NCBI GenBank assembly: GCA_045531205.1
Contig: JAZSDN010000018.1
Coordinates: forward strand, 20,173-84,172
From: JAZNQL01 sp045531205
GTDB lineage: Bacteria > Bacillota > Clostridia > UMGS1883 > UMGS1540
Direction: 5' to 3'
Length of the DNA: 64,000 nt
Shown one piece after another: positions 45,550 to 55,400 of this stretch. Below the pieces are notes generated by a model. The model saw only the letters and a program-made list of their open reading frames with translations, was not told the origin of the DNA and did not search any database. Each line of letters starts with the position of its first letter. Positions within the stretch are counted from its first letter, which is position 1. Position numbers and translations under genes: made by a program.

Positions 45550-46020
45550 ATGAACAGTTTCAGAGTATTTAATTTAAAAAAAGTTCTACAGGCAGCGTTT
45601 TATATTTTGCTGCCTGTAGTTTTAGGCTTTGTTGTAACGCAGGTTATAGGAGAAACCGATTCTTTTTATAAACCGTTGCAAAAGCCACCGCTGGCACCGC
45701 CACCAATAGTTTTTCCTATTGTGTGGACAGTGCTTTATTTGCTTATGGGCATAGCGTCATATCTTGTTCGGGATAATAAAACAGCAATGTTTGCTTTTTA
45801 TTTACAGCTTGCTATGAATTATGCGTGGGTATTTTTGTTTTTCGGATTTCATCTTATAGGCTTTTCTGTATTTTGGTTAATACTTTTAATTATAGCAACA
45901 ATAATAACTACAGTACTTTTCTGGCAAGATAATAAAACAGCAGGTATATTGATGCTTCCTTATAATATATGGCTGTTTATAGCATTGTATTTGAATGCTG
46001 GCATAGCAATATTGAATTAA
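45550..46020 (+). CDS. TspO/MBR-family membrane protein
   Basis: A 156-residue protein with five membrane helices. The family's Trp/Pro-rich segments are present: QKPPLAPPPIVFPIVWTVLY, MGIASYLV, LQLAMNYAWVFLFF and LPYNIWLFIALYLNAGI. TspO proteins bind porphyrins and affect tetrapyrrole and stress responses. ATG 45550 follows AGGCGG. A possible extended -10 (TGATATAAA at 45522-45530) lies just upstream, and a strong terminator follows, so it may be monocistronic. Confidence 0.9.
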   Translation: MNSFRVFNLKKVLQAAFYILLPVVLGFVVTQVIGETDSFYKPLQKPPLAPPPIVFPIVWTVLYLLMGIASYLVRDNKTAMFAFYLQLAMNYAWVFLFFGFHLIGFSVFWLILLIIATIITTVLFWQDNKTAGILMLPYNIWLFIALYLNAGIAILN

Positions 46021-46022
46021 TT

Positions 46023-46048
46023 AGACAGACGAAAGTCTGTCTTTTTTT
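46023..46048 (+). terminator. Strong terminator after the TspO gene
   Basis: AGACAGAC (46023-46030), loop GAAA, GTCTGTCT (46035-46042), then a run of seven T residues. Confidence 0.9.
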
Positions 46049-46094
46049 TATGCCCAAAAAGCATAATAAAATAAAAACAGTAAATAATAGCTAT

Positions 46095-46574
46095 ATGATT
46101 ATAGCATTTGTAAGAACAATAATTTTGTACATTTCGGTAATGCTGGCGATGAAACTTATGGGAAAACGTCAGCTTGGGGAAATGCAACCCATGGAGCTTA
46201 TTGTAACAATAATGATAAGTGATATGGCATCTGTTCCCATGCAGAATACAGGGATACCGCTTTTAAATGGCATTGTCCCTATCTTTACCATTGCATTTTT
46301 GGAAATATTCTTTTCGTTTTTAGCATTAAAAAGTAAAAAAAGCAAAGAAATTTTAGTAGGGAAGCCAAGCATTTTAATAAAAAACGGAAAAGTAAACAAA
46401 AAAGAAATGGAAAGCCTTCGATTTACTCTTGATGATTTAAAAGAAGAAATACGAAAAAAGGATATTCAGAATATAGAAGATGTAGCTCTTGCAATATTGG
46501 AAACAGACGGAGGCTTCAGTGCATTCCCAAAAGATAAAGCTGCACCTCTTACAAAGGGGGACGTAAAAAAATGA
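46095..46574 (+). CDS. DUF421 (YetF-type) membrane protein
   Basis: A 159-residue protein with three membrane helices in the first 80 residues (FVRTIILYISVMLAMKLMGK, ELIVTIMISDM, IVPIFTIAFLEIFFSFLAL), then a soluble YetF-like domain ending near ETDGGFSAFP. YetF-family proteins form membrane complexes in sporeformers and some influence germination. ATG 46095 matches the family start; a longer open frame (from 45969) crosses the TspO terminator and is not used. No strong site is visible, so confidence in the exact start is limited. It overlaps the DUF4363 gene by four bases. Confidence 0.75.
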   Translation: MIIAFVRTIILYISVMLAMKLMGKRQLGEMQPMELIVTIMISDMASVPMQNTGIPLLNGIVPIFTIAFLEIFFSFLALKSKKSKEILVGKPSILIKNGKVNKKEMESLRFTLDDLKEEIRKKDIQNIEDVALAILETDGGFSAFPKDKAAPLTKGDVKK

Positions 46575-46951
46575 AAAGCTTTATAATATCTCTCTGTATA
46601 CTTGCACTGTTTATTTTTGGAATGGTATACAGCATAAATCTTCTTTTTGACTTTGAAAACGAAATGAAGGAAACCGTAAACGAAGTAAGGGAATATGTAA
46701 AAAATGATAATTGGGAGGAAGCACAAAACAGTACACAAAAGCTGGAAAAAGAATGGGGCAGAAAAACAAGATGGCTTTCCTGCTTTATAGAACACGAAGA
46801 ACTTGATAATATTATGACAACTTTAGCAAGTCTTGAAGAATTTACAAAATATGAAGAAAAGCCTGAACTTATGAGCGAACTTGCAAAGCTTGAAAAACTT
46901 ATAGAGCATATTCCTCATAAAGAAAAGCTTATACCCGAAAATATTTTTTAG
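46571..46951 (+). CDS. DUF4363-type protein
   Basis: A 126-residue protein with one N-terminal hydrophobic helix (about residues 1-18) and a soluble all-helical domain outside the membrane (WEEAQNSTQKLEKEWGRKTR and HEELDNIMTTLASLEEFTKY). It resembles DUF4363, often found directly after DUF421 genes in clostridia, as here, with coupled ATGA translation. A partner role for the DUF421 protein is inferred from this pairing. Confidence 0.75.
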   Translation: MKSFIISLCILALFIFGMVYSINLLFDFENEMKETVNEVREYVKNDNWEEAQNSTQKLEKEWGRKTRWLSCFIEHEELDNIMTTLASLEEFTKYEEKPELMSELAKLEKLIEHIPHKEKLIPENIF

Positions 46952-46959
46952 GAGGAAAA

Positions 46960-49362
46960 ATGAAAGCAATAATTATGGCGGGAGGAGAGGGAACACGCTT
47001 GCGACCTCTTACCTGTACAATGCCAAAACCAATGGCGCATGTAATGAACAAACCGATAATGGAGCATATTATAAATCTCCTGAAAAAATATGATATTACA
47101 GATATCGGCGTAACACTTATGTATATGCCCGAAGAAATAAAAGAACACTTTGGCAACGGCGAAAAGTTCGGGGTTAATATATCATATTTTTGCGAAAAGG
47201 AGCCGCTTGGAACTGCAGGAAGCGTTAAAGCCACCGCAGAGTTTATTGATGACGATTTTCTTGTAATAAGCGGAGATGCTCTTTGTGATATAGATTTAAA
47301 TGAATGTATAAATTATCATAAAGAAAAACAAAGCTGTGCAACCCTTGTTTTGAAGTCTATGGAGGTTCCGCTTCCTTATGGAGTAGTGGTAACAAACGCC
47401 GAAGGGAGAATTATACGTTTTCTTGAAAAACCTATGTGGAGTCAGGTTTTCAGCGATACTGTAAATACAGGTATATATATTCTTTCACCGTCAGTTTTAG
47501 ATATGATAGATACTACCCCGTGTGATTTTTCAAAAGATGTGTTCCCGGGACTTTTAAGTGAAGGTAAACCCATCTACGGCTTTTTAACAGACGGCTACTG
47601 GTGTGATATAGGCGACCTTGATGCTTACCGCCACTGTCATTATGATATACTTGACCATAAACTTAATATCGAAACAAGCTCTGATGAATATAAAATAGAA
47701 GAAGGAGCAAAAATCGGCAAAAATGTTCTTATAGGCAGGGGCAGTGTTATAAAAAAAGGTGCCAATATAGATTCTTACAGCGTAATAGGCGAGAATGTAA
47801 CTGTATACCCCGGAGCATCCATAAAAAGAAGTATAATATATGACGGATGTGTTATAGGTCACAACACCGAAATAAGAGGTGCCGTAATATGCAAAAAAAG
47901 CATAATAAAGCAGGGCGGTGCGGTATACGAGCAATGTATAATAGGCGAAAACAGTGTTATAGGTGAAGATGCAAAAATAAAACCAGGTGTAAAAATATGG
48001 CCCCATAAAGTTGTTTCTGATGGGGAAGTAGTAAGCGAAAATGTTATATGGGGTAATTCCTTAAGAAGCGGACTTTTTGACGAAATAAGAATAAAAGGGG
48101 AAATAAATACAGATATAAGTCCGTTTCTTGCAGCGAAAATAGGTGCAGCCTTCGGCAGTATGAAAAAAGGCGGGAAAATAGCATTAGCATCCGACGGAAG
48201 CGGAGCTGCCGATATGATAAAATCGGCAGTAAAATCGGGACTTATGTCAACAGGTGCAAAGGTGTTTGATTTTGGAACACAACAAATCCCCGTTACAAGA
48301 GCAGGAGTTTATTCCCATAATTTATGCGGCGGTATACACATTTGCTCTTACTGTGATTCAGGAGGCGGGGCATGTCATCTTGATATTCTTGATTCAAACG
48401 GTTCAAATATAAGCTTTCAGGAAGAACGAAAGATGGAAAGAATATTAAACTTTGAAGAGTTTACAATGAAAGACCCCGATAATATCCACAAGCCTGCATA
48501 TATAGGAGAATATAAATTTTATTATTTAGAAAATATATTAAGCTCTTTAAAATGCGAAAAAATAAATCAAAAGGTTTATTTTGGTTTTTCAGGTATAAAA
48601 CAGGGAGTAGAAGAAATTCTTTTGTCAGCGGCAGAAGAGCTTGGAGCAACCTTTTATTTTAAAGAAAATGTAAATTTGAATGACGAAGAAAGCGTTAAAA
48701 AATTTGCAGAAGAGACAGTTTTAAGAGACTGTGCCTTTGGTGTTGTTTTTGACAGATTTTGCGAAAAAATGATACTTGTAGACGACAGAGGCAGCATTAT
48801 AGACGAAGACCTTTACAAAGCAGTAACGTCGCTTATTATAATGAAAAAATACAAAAATCCTTTAATTGTTGCAGGAGTTTCTGCACCAGGTGTAATTGAC
48901 AAGCTTGCAGAAAAATATTCAGCAAGGGTACTAAGAACAAAGGAATCAGAGCTTGATATAATGCAGGTAATGTCAAACGATAAGGAGAACAGCGAAATGC
49001 GTGAAGAGTTTTTATTTGCCTTTGATGCCCCGGGTGCCGCAATAAAAATACTTGACTATTTAAACTACGAAAATATAACTCTTTCTTCGCTCGTGTCCGA
49101 AATACCGGCATTTTATGTTGTAAGAAAAGAAGTTCCCTGCAAAACAGGCGATAAGGGGAAAATAATAAAAGAAATAAGCAAAGAAAGTAAGCAAAATAGC
49201 GATACAGGCGTAAAAATAGAAGAAGAAAACGCAAGGGTTTTAATAATACCTCACGCAACACGTCCTTTGTGCAGAATAATTTGCGAATCACCAAACGAAG
49301 AATATGCCGAAGCCATAACAGAAATATACAGAGAAAAAATAAACGAAATAAAAAAACATTAA
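46960..49362 (+). CDS. Sugar-1-phosphate nucleotidyltransferase fused to a degenerate phosphohexomutase
   Basis: An 800-residue fusion. Residues 1 to about 230 form a nucleotidyltransferase: MAGGEGTRLRPLTCTMPKPM, then SGDALCDIDL and FLEKPMWSQ with the family lysine. Residues 250-345 are hexapeptide repeats. The rest has the phosphohexomutase fold, but the catalytic serine loop reads GGIHICSYCDSGGG where active enzymes have TASHNP, and the metal loop reads GVVFDRFCEK, so it is probably not a mutase. It likely makes a nucleotide-activated sugar for surface polymers; GDP-mannose or UDP-glucose cannot be told apart from sequence. AGGAGG precedes the ATG, and the glucan synthase follows. Confidence 0.82.
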   Translation: MKAIIMAGGEGTRLRPLTCTMPKPMAHVMNKPIMEHIINLLKKYDITDIGVTLMYMPEEIKEHFGNGEKFGVNISYFCEKEPLGTAGSVKATAEFIDDDFLVISGDALCDIDLNECINYHKEKQSCATLVLKSMEVPLPYGVVVTNAEGRIIRFLEKPMWSQVFSDTVNTGIYILSPSVLDMIDTTPCDFSKDVFPGLLSEGKPIYGFLTDGYWCDIGDLDAYRHCHYDILDHKLNIETSSDEYKIEEGAKIGKNVLIGRGSVIKKGANIDSYSVIGENVTVYPGASIKRSIIYDGCVIGHNTEIRGAVICKKSIIKQGGAVYEQCIIGENSVIGEDAKIKPGVKIWPHKVVSDGEVVSENVIWGNSLRSGLFDEIRIKGEINTDISPFLAAKIGAAFGSMKKGGKIALASDGSGAADMIKSAVKSGLMSTGAKVFDFGTQQIPVTRAGVYSHNLCGGIHICSYCDSGGGACHLDILDSNGSNISFQEERKMERILNFEEFTMKDPDNIHKPAYIGEYKFYYLENILSSLKCEKINQKVYFGFSGIKQGVEEILLSAAEELGATFYFKENVNLNDEESVKKFAEETVLRDCAFGVVFDRFCEKMILVDDRGSIIDEDLYKAVTSLIIMKKYKNPLIVAGVSAPGVIDKLAEKYSARVLRTKESELDIMQVMSNDKENSEMREEFLFAFDAPGAAIKILDYLNYENITLSSLVSEIPAFYVVRKEVPCKTGDKGKIIKEISKESKQNSDTGVKIEEENARVLIIPHATRPLCRIICESPNEEYAEAITEIYREKINEIKKH

Positions 49363-49370
49363 ACCAATAT

Positions 49371-49394
49371 AAAGCAGCTTAAAAGCTGCTTTTC
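49371..49394 (+). terminator. Terminator before the glucan-synthase gene
   Basis: AAAGCAGCTT (49371-49380) and AAGCTGCTTT (49383-49392) form a compact stem followed by a short T-rich tail. Weak T-tract, so read-through is possible. Confidence 0.6.
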
Positions 49395-49409
49395 TTATAA
49401 GGAGGCATT

Positions 49410-52400
49410 ATGAGAAAAATACTTAAAAGAAGCTTTAAATATATAAGCTGTGAATACGAAAAAAGAGTAAACAGCAATATAAAGCCTGCCTCGGCAGAAG
49501 AGTGGCTTGTGGATAACTTTTATATAATAGAAGATGATGCCAAAAGTCTTATGCAAAGCTTAAAGAATGAAAAAGTTTTTTCAAAAAAGAAAAAAGAAGC
49601 AATACTTCCAAAAGCCTATGAATATTTAAGAGAGAACAATTTGCTTGTAAGCGAATCCGACCTTTCGGATTTTCTTTCACTAAAGCAGAAGGAAAAACCT
49701 TTTTCCTTGTCAGAACTCGAAATTTTCCCCGAAACCTTAAAGGTGGCAGTTATATCCGAAATAGCAGATATGGGACTTTTGGATGCTCAAAAAATGAGCA
49801 ACGCAATAAAATCTCTTTGCGCTATAAGGGATATAGACTGGAAGAGTATGTTTGCAAACCAAAGTGTTACCGATAAAATTTTATCTTCCGACAGCACATA
49901 CAAGGAAATGTGCGACGAAAGCAAAAATTATTACCGTAAAAAAATAAAAAATCTTTCACAAACCCTTAATGTTCCTGAAGAAGATATAGCATCAAGAGCA
50001 ATAGAGCTTTGTAAAAATAAAAAAGAAAAAGAAGGACATGTTGGCTACTATCTTCTTTCTGGTGGAAAATCATTACTCTATAAGAGCTTTGGAAAAAAGC
50101 TTAAAAAAAGGCACGCAAAAAAAATATATTTTTTAATGATAGCTTTGCTTACCGCTTTTATTTTGTCACCCGTATATATTTACACAAAATCGATTTTGGG
50201 AACAATACTTGCTTTTTTACCCATTTTTGATATAAGTATAAATCTTGTAAACTATGCTATTTTAAAGGTTGTACCGCAAAGACATATTCCAAGGATTCAA
50301 GGGGAAACCTGCAAAAAAACACCCCTGCTTGTAATATATCCCGTACTGCTCGGTGACAAAAAGAATGCACAGAAAATGTGTAAAAATATGGAGGTAGCAT
50401 ATCTTGCAAATAAAAGCGAAAACATCAGCTTTGCCCTGGTGGGCGATTTTCGTGATGCCGATAAAAAAGAAATGCCCTCTGACAATGAAATAATAAGCAC
50501 AGCAAAAGAATGTATAGCTTCGCTCAATCAAAAACACGGAGAACATTTTTATCTTCTTTTCAGAGAACGAACATTTAATCCCGTACAGAAAAAATGGCTC
50601 GGCAGAGAACGCAAAAGAGGTGCAATAGAGGATTTAAACCGATTTTTGCGTGGGAAATACAGCTTTAAATATACACAAGGTAACACAGAGGAAATAAAAG
50701 GTATAAAATATGTTCTTACCCTTGATGCTGACACATTTTTACCTAAAGATGCAGCCTTAAAGCTTTTAGGAGCAATGCTTCATCCTTTAAACAAACCCAA
50801 GGTAAAAAACGGTGTTGTTTGTGAAGGTTATGCAATAATAGAACCAAGAATAAGTACAGAGCTTTTAAGCTCCAATAAATCATTTTTTGCATCTGTATAC
50901 GCAGGTCAGGGAGGGGTAGACACATATTCTTCCACTGTGCCCGATATATATACAGACCTTTTTGGTGAGTCTGTGTTTACAGGTAAAGGAATTTATGACA
51001 GTGATGTGTTTGCAAAATGTATGGATTCAAAAGTACCCGATAACACAGTATTAAGCCATGACCTTTTAGAAAGCTGTTACTGTAGATGTGCACTTGCATC
51101 TGATATTGAAGTATATGACGGATTTCCTCACAACTTTTTATCTTATACCACTCGTATGCACCGATGGATACGAGGAGACTGGCAAATAATAACATGGCTT
51201 GCAGACAAAAAACTTTCAGGCCTTTCAAAATGGAAAATCTTTGATAATTTAAGAAGAAGCATTAATCCCGCATTTTTGGTAGCACTTATAGTTTTTGCCT
51301 GTAGTTTTCTTTTTGAATATAAGTTTGTATGGATATTGACAGCCCTAATTTCTCTTACCCTTCCTATGCTTTTGTACCTTTTTGATGCATTTTTGTCAAA
51401 AAGCTATATCTATATAGGCGATAAAATAAATGCCGATATAGTTTACGGAGTAAAGGCGTATATTTATCAAAGTACGCTTTCTGTAATACTTTTAGCATAT
51501 ACCGCCGTAATTTCTTTAAATGCCGCGTTTTTAGGACTGTACAGACGTATAAATAAAACCAAAGCACTCGAGTGGGTAACAGCACAAGATGCAGATAAGG
51601 GGAATAAAGATTCCTTATATTTTTATTATAAAAAAATGCTTCCGAGTGTTGCAATATCAGTTGTAACATTGCTTTTGTCAATTATATTTTTAGAAAATAC
51701 AATGGGAATATCATTGATATTTGCAATAATATGGGCAGCAACCCCTTGTGTGGCATGGCTTATAAGCAAAGAGAAAAAAGAAACACCATATCACATTTCG
51801 GAAAAACAAAAAGACAGCTTATATGAAATAGCAAGCAGAATATGGCGTTTTTTTGATAGATATATGAACGAAGGCGAAAACTATCTTCCGCCCGATAACG
51901 TGCAGATAAATCCCTATAAAGGCGTGGCACACCGCACAAGTCCTACTAATATAGGTTTCGGTATGCTTTCTGTTTTGTGTGCGCTGGACTTAGGTTTTAT
52001 AAATAAAAACGAAATGATAAACCGCCTTTGTAAAATGACAGATACTATAGAGAAACTTGAAAAATGGAAAGGAAATCTTTATAACTGGTACGATACAAAA
52101 ACACTAAAACCATTAAAACCAAGATATGTATCAACCGTCGATAGCGGGAATTTTATATGCTATCTTTTAACAGTTTCACAAGGTGTCAGAGAATATGGGG
52201 AAGAGGCTTTGGCAAAAAGACTTGAAAAAATAGCAGATAACACACAATTGTCACCCTTATATTCAGAAAAGAAGGAACTCTTTTCCATTGGCTATAATGC
52301 AGACGAAAACTGCCTTACAAATTCCTATTACGATTTACTTGCAAGCGAGGCAAGGGCAACAAGCTTTATTTCTGTTGCAAGAGGGGAAGTGCCGCAAAAA

Positions 52401-55400
52401 CACTGGTTCCGCCTTGGCAGAAGCCTTACAACCAGCAACGGGTATAAAGGACTTGTTTCGTGGACAGGCACTATGTTTGAATATCTTATGCCGAACATAG
52501 TTATGAAAAAATATAAAAACACACTGTTAGCAGAAAGTTATTGGTTTACACTTTTTTGCCAGAAAAGGTACGGCAAAAAAAGACATATTCCGTGGGGGAT
52601 TTCGGAATCGGGATATTACAGCTTTGATGCAGACCAGAACTATCAGTATAAAGCCTTCGGCATCCCCGAGCTCGGCTTAAAACACGGACTTTCAGAGGAT
52701 GCAGTTATAGCACCCTATGCCACAATGCTTGCTTTGATGGAGGATACAGGCGCTGCACTTGAAAATATGCAAAAGATAGAAAAACTTGGAGCACTTTCGG
52801 AGTACGGATTTTTTGAGGCAATAGATTTTTCGCCAAAAGATGTACAAGGCACAGGAATAGTAAAAAGTTATATGGCACATCATCAGGGAATGAGCCTTGC
52901 CTCTATCTGCAATGTATTAAAAGATAATATTCTGCAAAAACGTTTTCACGACCTTTCACTTGTTCAAAGTGCAGAACCCCTGCTTAAAGAAAGAGTCCCC
53001 GTAAGAGTGCGTATCACAAAAGAATATAAAGAAAGATTAACCCCCATAAAGACAGAAAAAATTTTGTTTGAGGAATGTGTCAGGGTTTACGAAAATAAAC
53101 TAATGCCACCGCCCCTGCACAATCTGTCAAACGGCTCCTATAATGTTATTGTTGATACTAATGGTAACGGCTACAGCAGTATAGGTAATATTCGTTTTAA
53201 CAAATTTTATCATAACCCCGCAGAAGAAGCGGGACAGCTTATCTTTATAAAAAAAGACGGTAAAATCATAAGTGCATACAGCGGAGAAACCGTTTTTACA
53301 AATCATAAGGCAGAATATACAAACACCTTTGGAAATATGAGTATAAAAACATCTGTATGCGTTTTGCCTGAAGTAAATGCAGAAAGCCGCAGAGTAACTA
53401 TAACAAACAAAGGGGCAGATACAGATGTTGAAGTATATTTTTATACAGAAATATCTCTTGCAAAACTTGATGCACAGCTTGCCCATAAAGCCTTTTCGGA
53501 TATGTTTGTAAAATGCGAAAATGACGGCAATGTTTTTTATGCAGAAAGAAGAAAACGTTCCGATTCAGAAAAAACCTTTGTAGGATATACCCTGCCGTTT
53601 TTTGAGGGTGAATGTAAAAAGCTTTCCCATACATCTTCAAGAGAAGAATTTTTAGGCAGAGGAAACAGCGTATATAATGCAAAAGCTTTTTCAAAAGAAA
53701 AGCTTTTAAATACCCCTTCACACTCGCCTTGCTTTGCATATAAAGCAGTTATAAATATAAAAAATGGCGAAAGTGCATCTGTAACCTTTGTTTCGGGAAT
53801 GGAAGAAACAAAAAAAGATGCAGAAAAAGCGGTAAGTATTATCAAAAATATTCCTCCATCACAGATGGAGCACAATGCATACGAATCTGTGCACAGTATG
53901 GTGCCTTATTTATATAAAAATGAGTACCAAAATGCATTTTCAATCCTTCCGGGAATAATATGGTCGCCCTTTTTATCAAATCAAAAAACAAGAGCTTTGC
54001 AGGAAAGAAATTATACAAAAGCCGAGCTTTGGAAATACGGAATTTCAGGAGATTTTCCAATAATACTTTTTGATATTGCAAGCGAAGAAAACATTCCATG
54101 CCTTAAAGAAATATTAAAAATTCATAAATATTTATTAAGAAGAACAATAGTAAACGACCTTGTAATTTTTTGTAACTTACCAAAAGGCTATACAAATCCT
54201 TTAGAGGAGGTTATAAAAAAGAACGCGGGCAACACAGGCAGAGTATATATAGTAAACGACAAAAAGGCTATGGATGTTCTGCTGGCTGCAAGCTGCGTTT
54301 ATATTGATGCTTTAAGCGGAATATCGTCTTTTCCCGAAAGTTTGCTTTTGGAAAATAAAGATATTAAACAAAGAGAAAATAATGACGAGGATATACTGAC
54401 CGAAAAACTTGAATTTCAAAATAAATGGGGCGGTTTTTCGGGTAACGATTATGTTATATATCTTAAAGATAACGAAAAAACACCCGCACCATGGATAAAT
54501 GTTATAGCAAACAAAGACTTTGGTTTTATTGCAAGTGAAAATGGCGGAGGATATACCTTTTATAAAAACTGTCATGAGCAAAGAATAACAGAATGGGAAA
54601 ATGATGAAGTTCGGGACCCCGTTACCGAAATCCTTTCAGTTTCCGAAAACGATGATATATGGTCACCAATGTCTGGTGCATTTTCCGAGAAAGGAAATTA
54701 CCTTGTCCGTCACGGCTTTGGCTTTACAGAGTATAGCCGAAACACAAGGGGAATTCATCATAAAGTAACAGAATTTGTTCCCCTGTCCGCTCCCGCAAAA
54801 ATTATAAAAACAGAACTTTTAAATAGAAGAAATACCGAGGTAAAATTAAAAGTTGCATATTCGCTTTGCCCTGTTCTTGGCGAAAATTCTTATAAAACAA
54901 GAGGCTTAAAAAAATATGCTTATGTAAAAAACGGAGTATCCGCAGAAAATGCATTTTCTTCTTTTAAGGTAGAGCTTACAAGCAGTAATGGAAAAGGGGA
55001 GATAATTAACGCATACACCAAAAAACGTGTAGGAGATAACACAGCAGGTGGCGAAAATATTATTTCTGTATTTGAAGAAATAACACTTAAACCAAAAGAA
55101 AAAGCAACCATAATATTTAATTTAGGCATCTGTAACAGAGAAAGCTTAAATGCGGAGGAAGAATTTAAAAAGGTTTTAGAGTACTATAAAAATCTTTTCG
55201 GCACTTTAAAGGTAAACACTCCGTCAAGCTCCATGAACCTTATGCTAAACGGAAGACTTATGTATCAAACCCTTGCTTCACGCCTTTTCGCACGAACAGG
55301 CTTTTATCAGTCTGGCGGTGCATTTGGTTTTCGCGACCAGCTTCAGGATGTAATGGCATTTATGTATGCAAATCCCGAAATTGCAAAAAAACAAATATTG

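Noticed and set aside
45969..46094. Longer start of the DUF421 gene
   Set aside because: It would run back through a strong terminator into the TspO gene, and the family begins near 46095.
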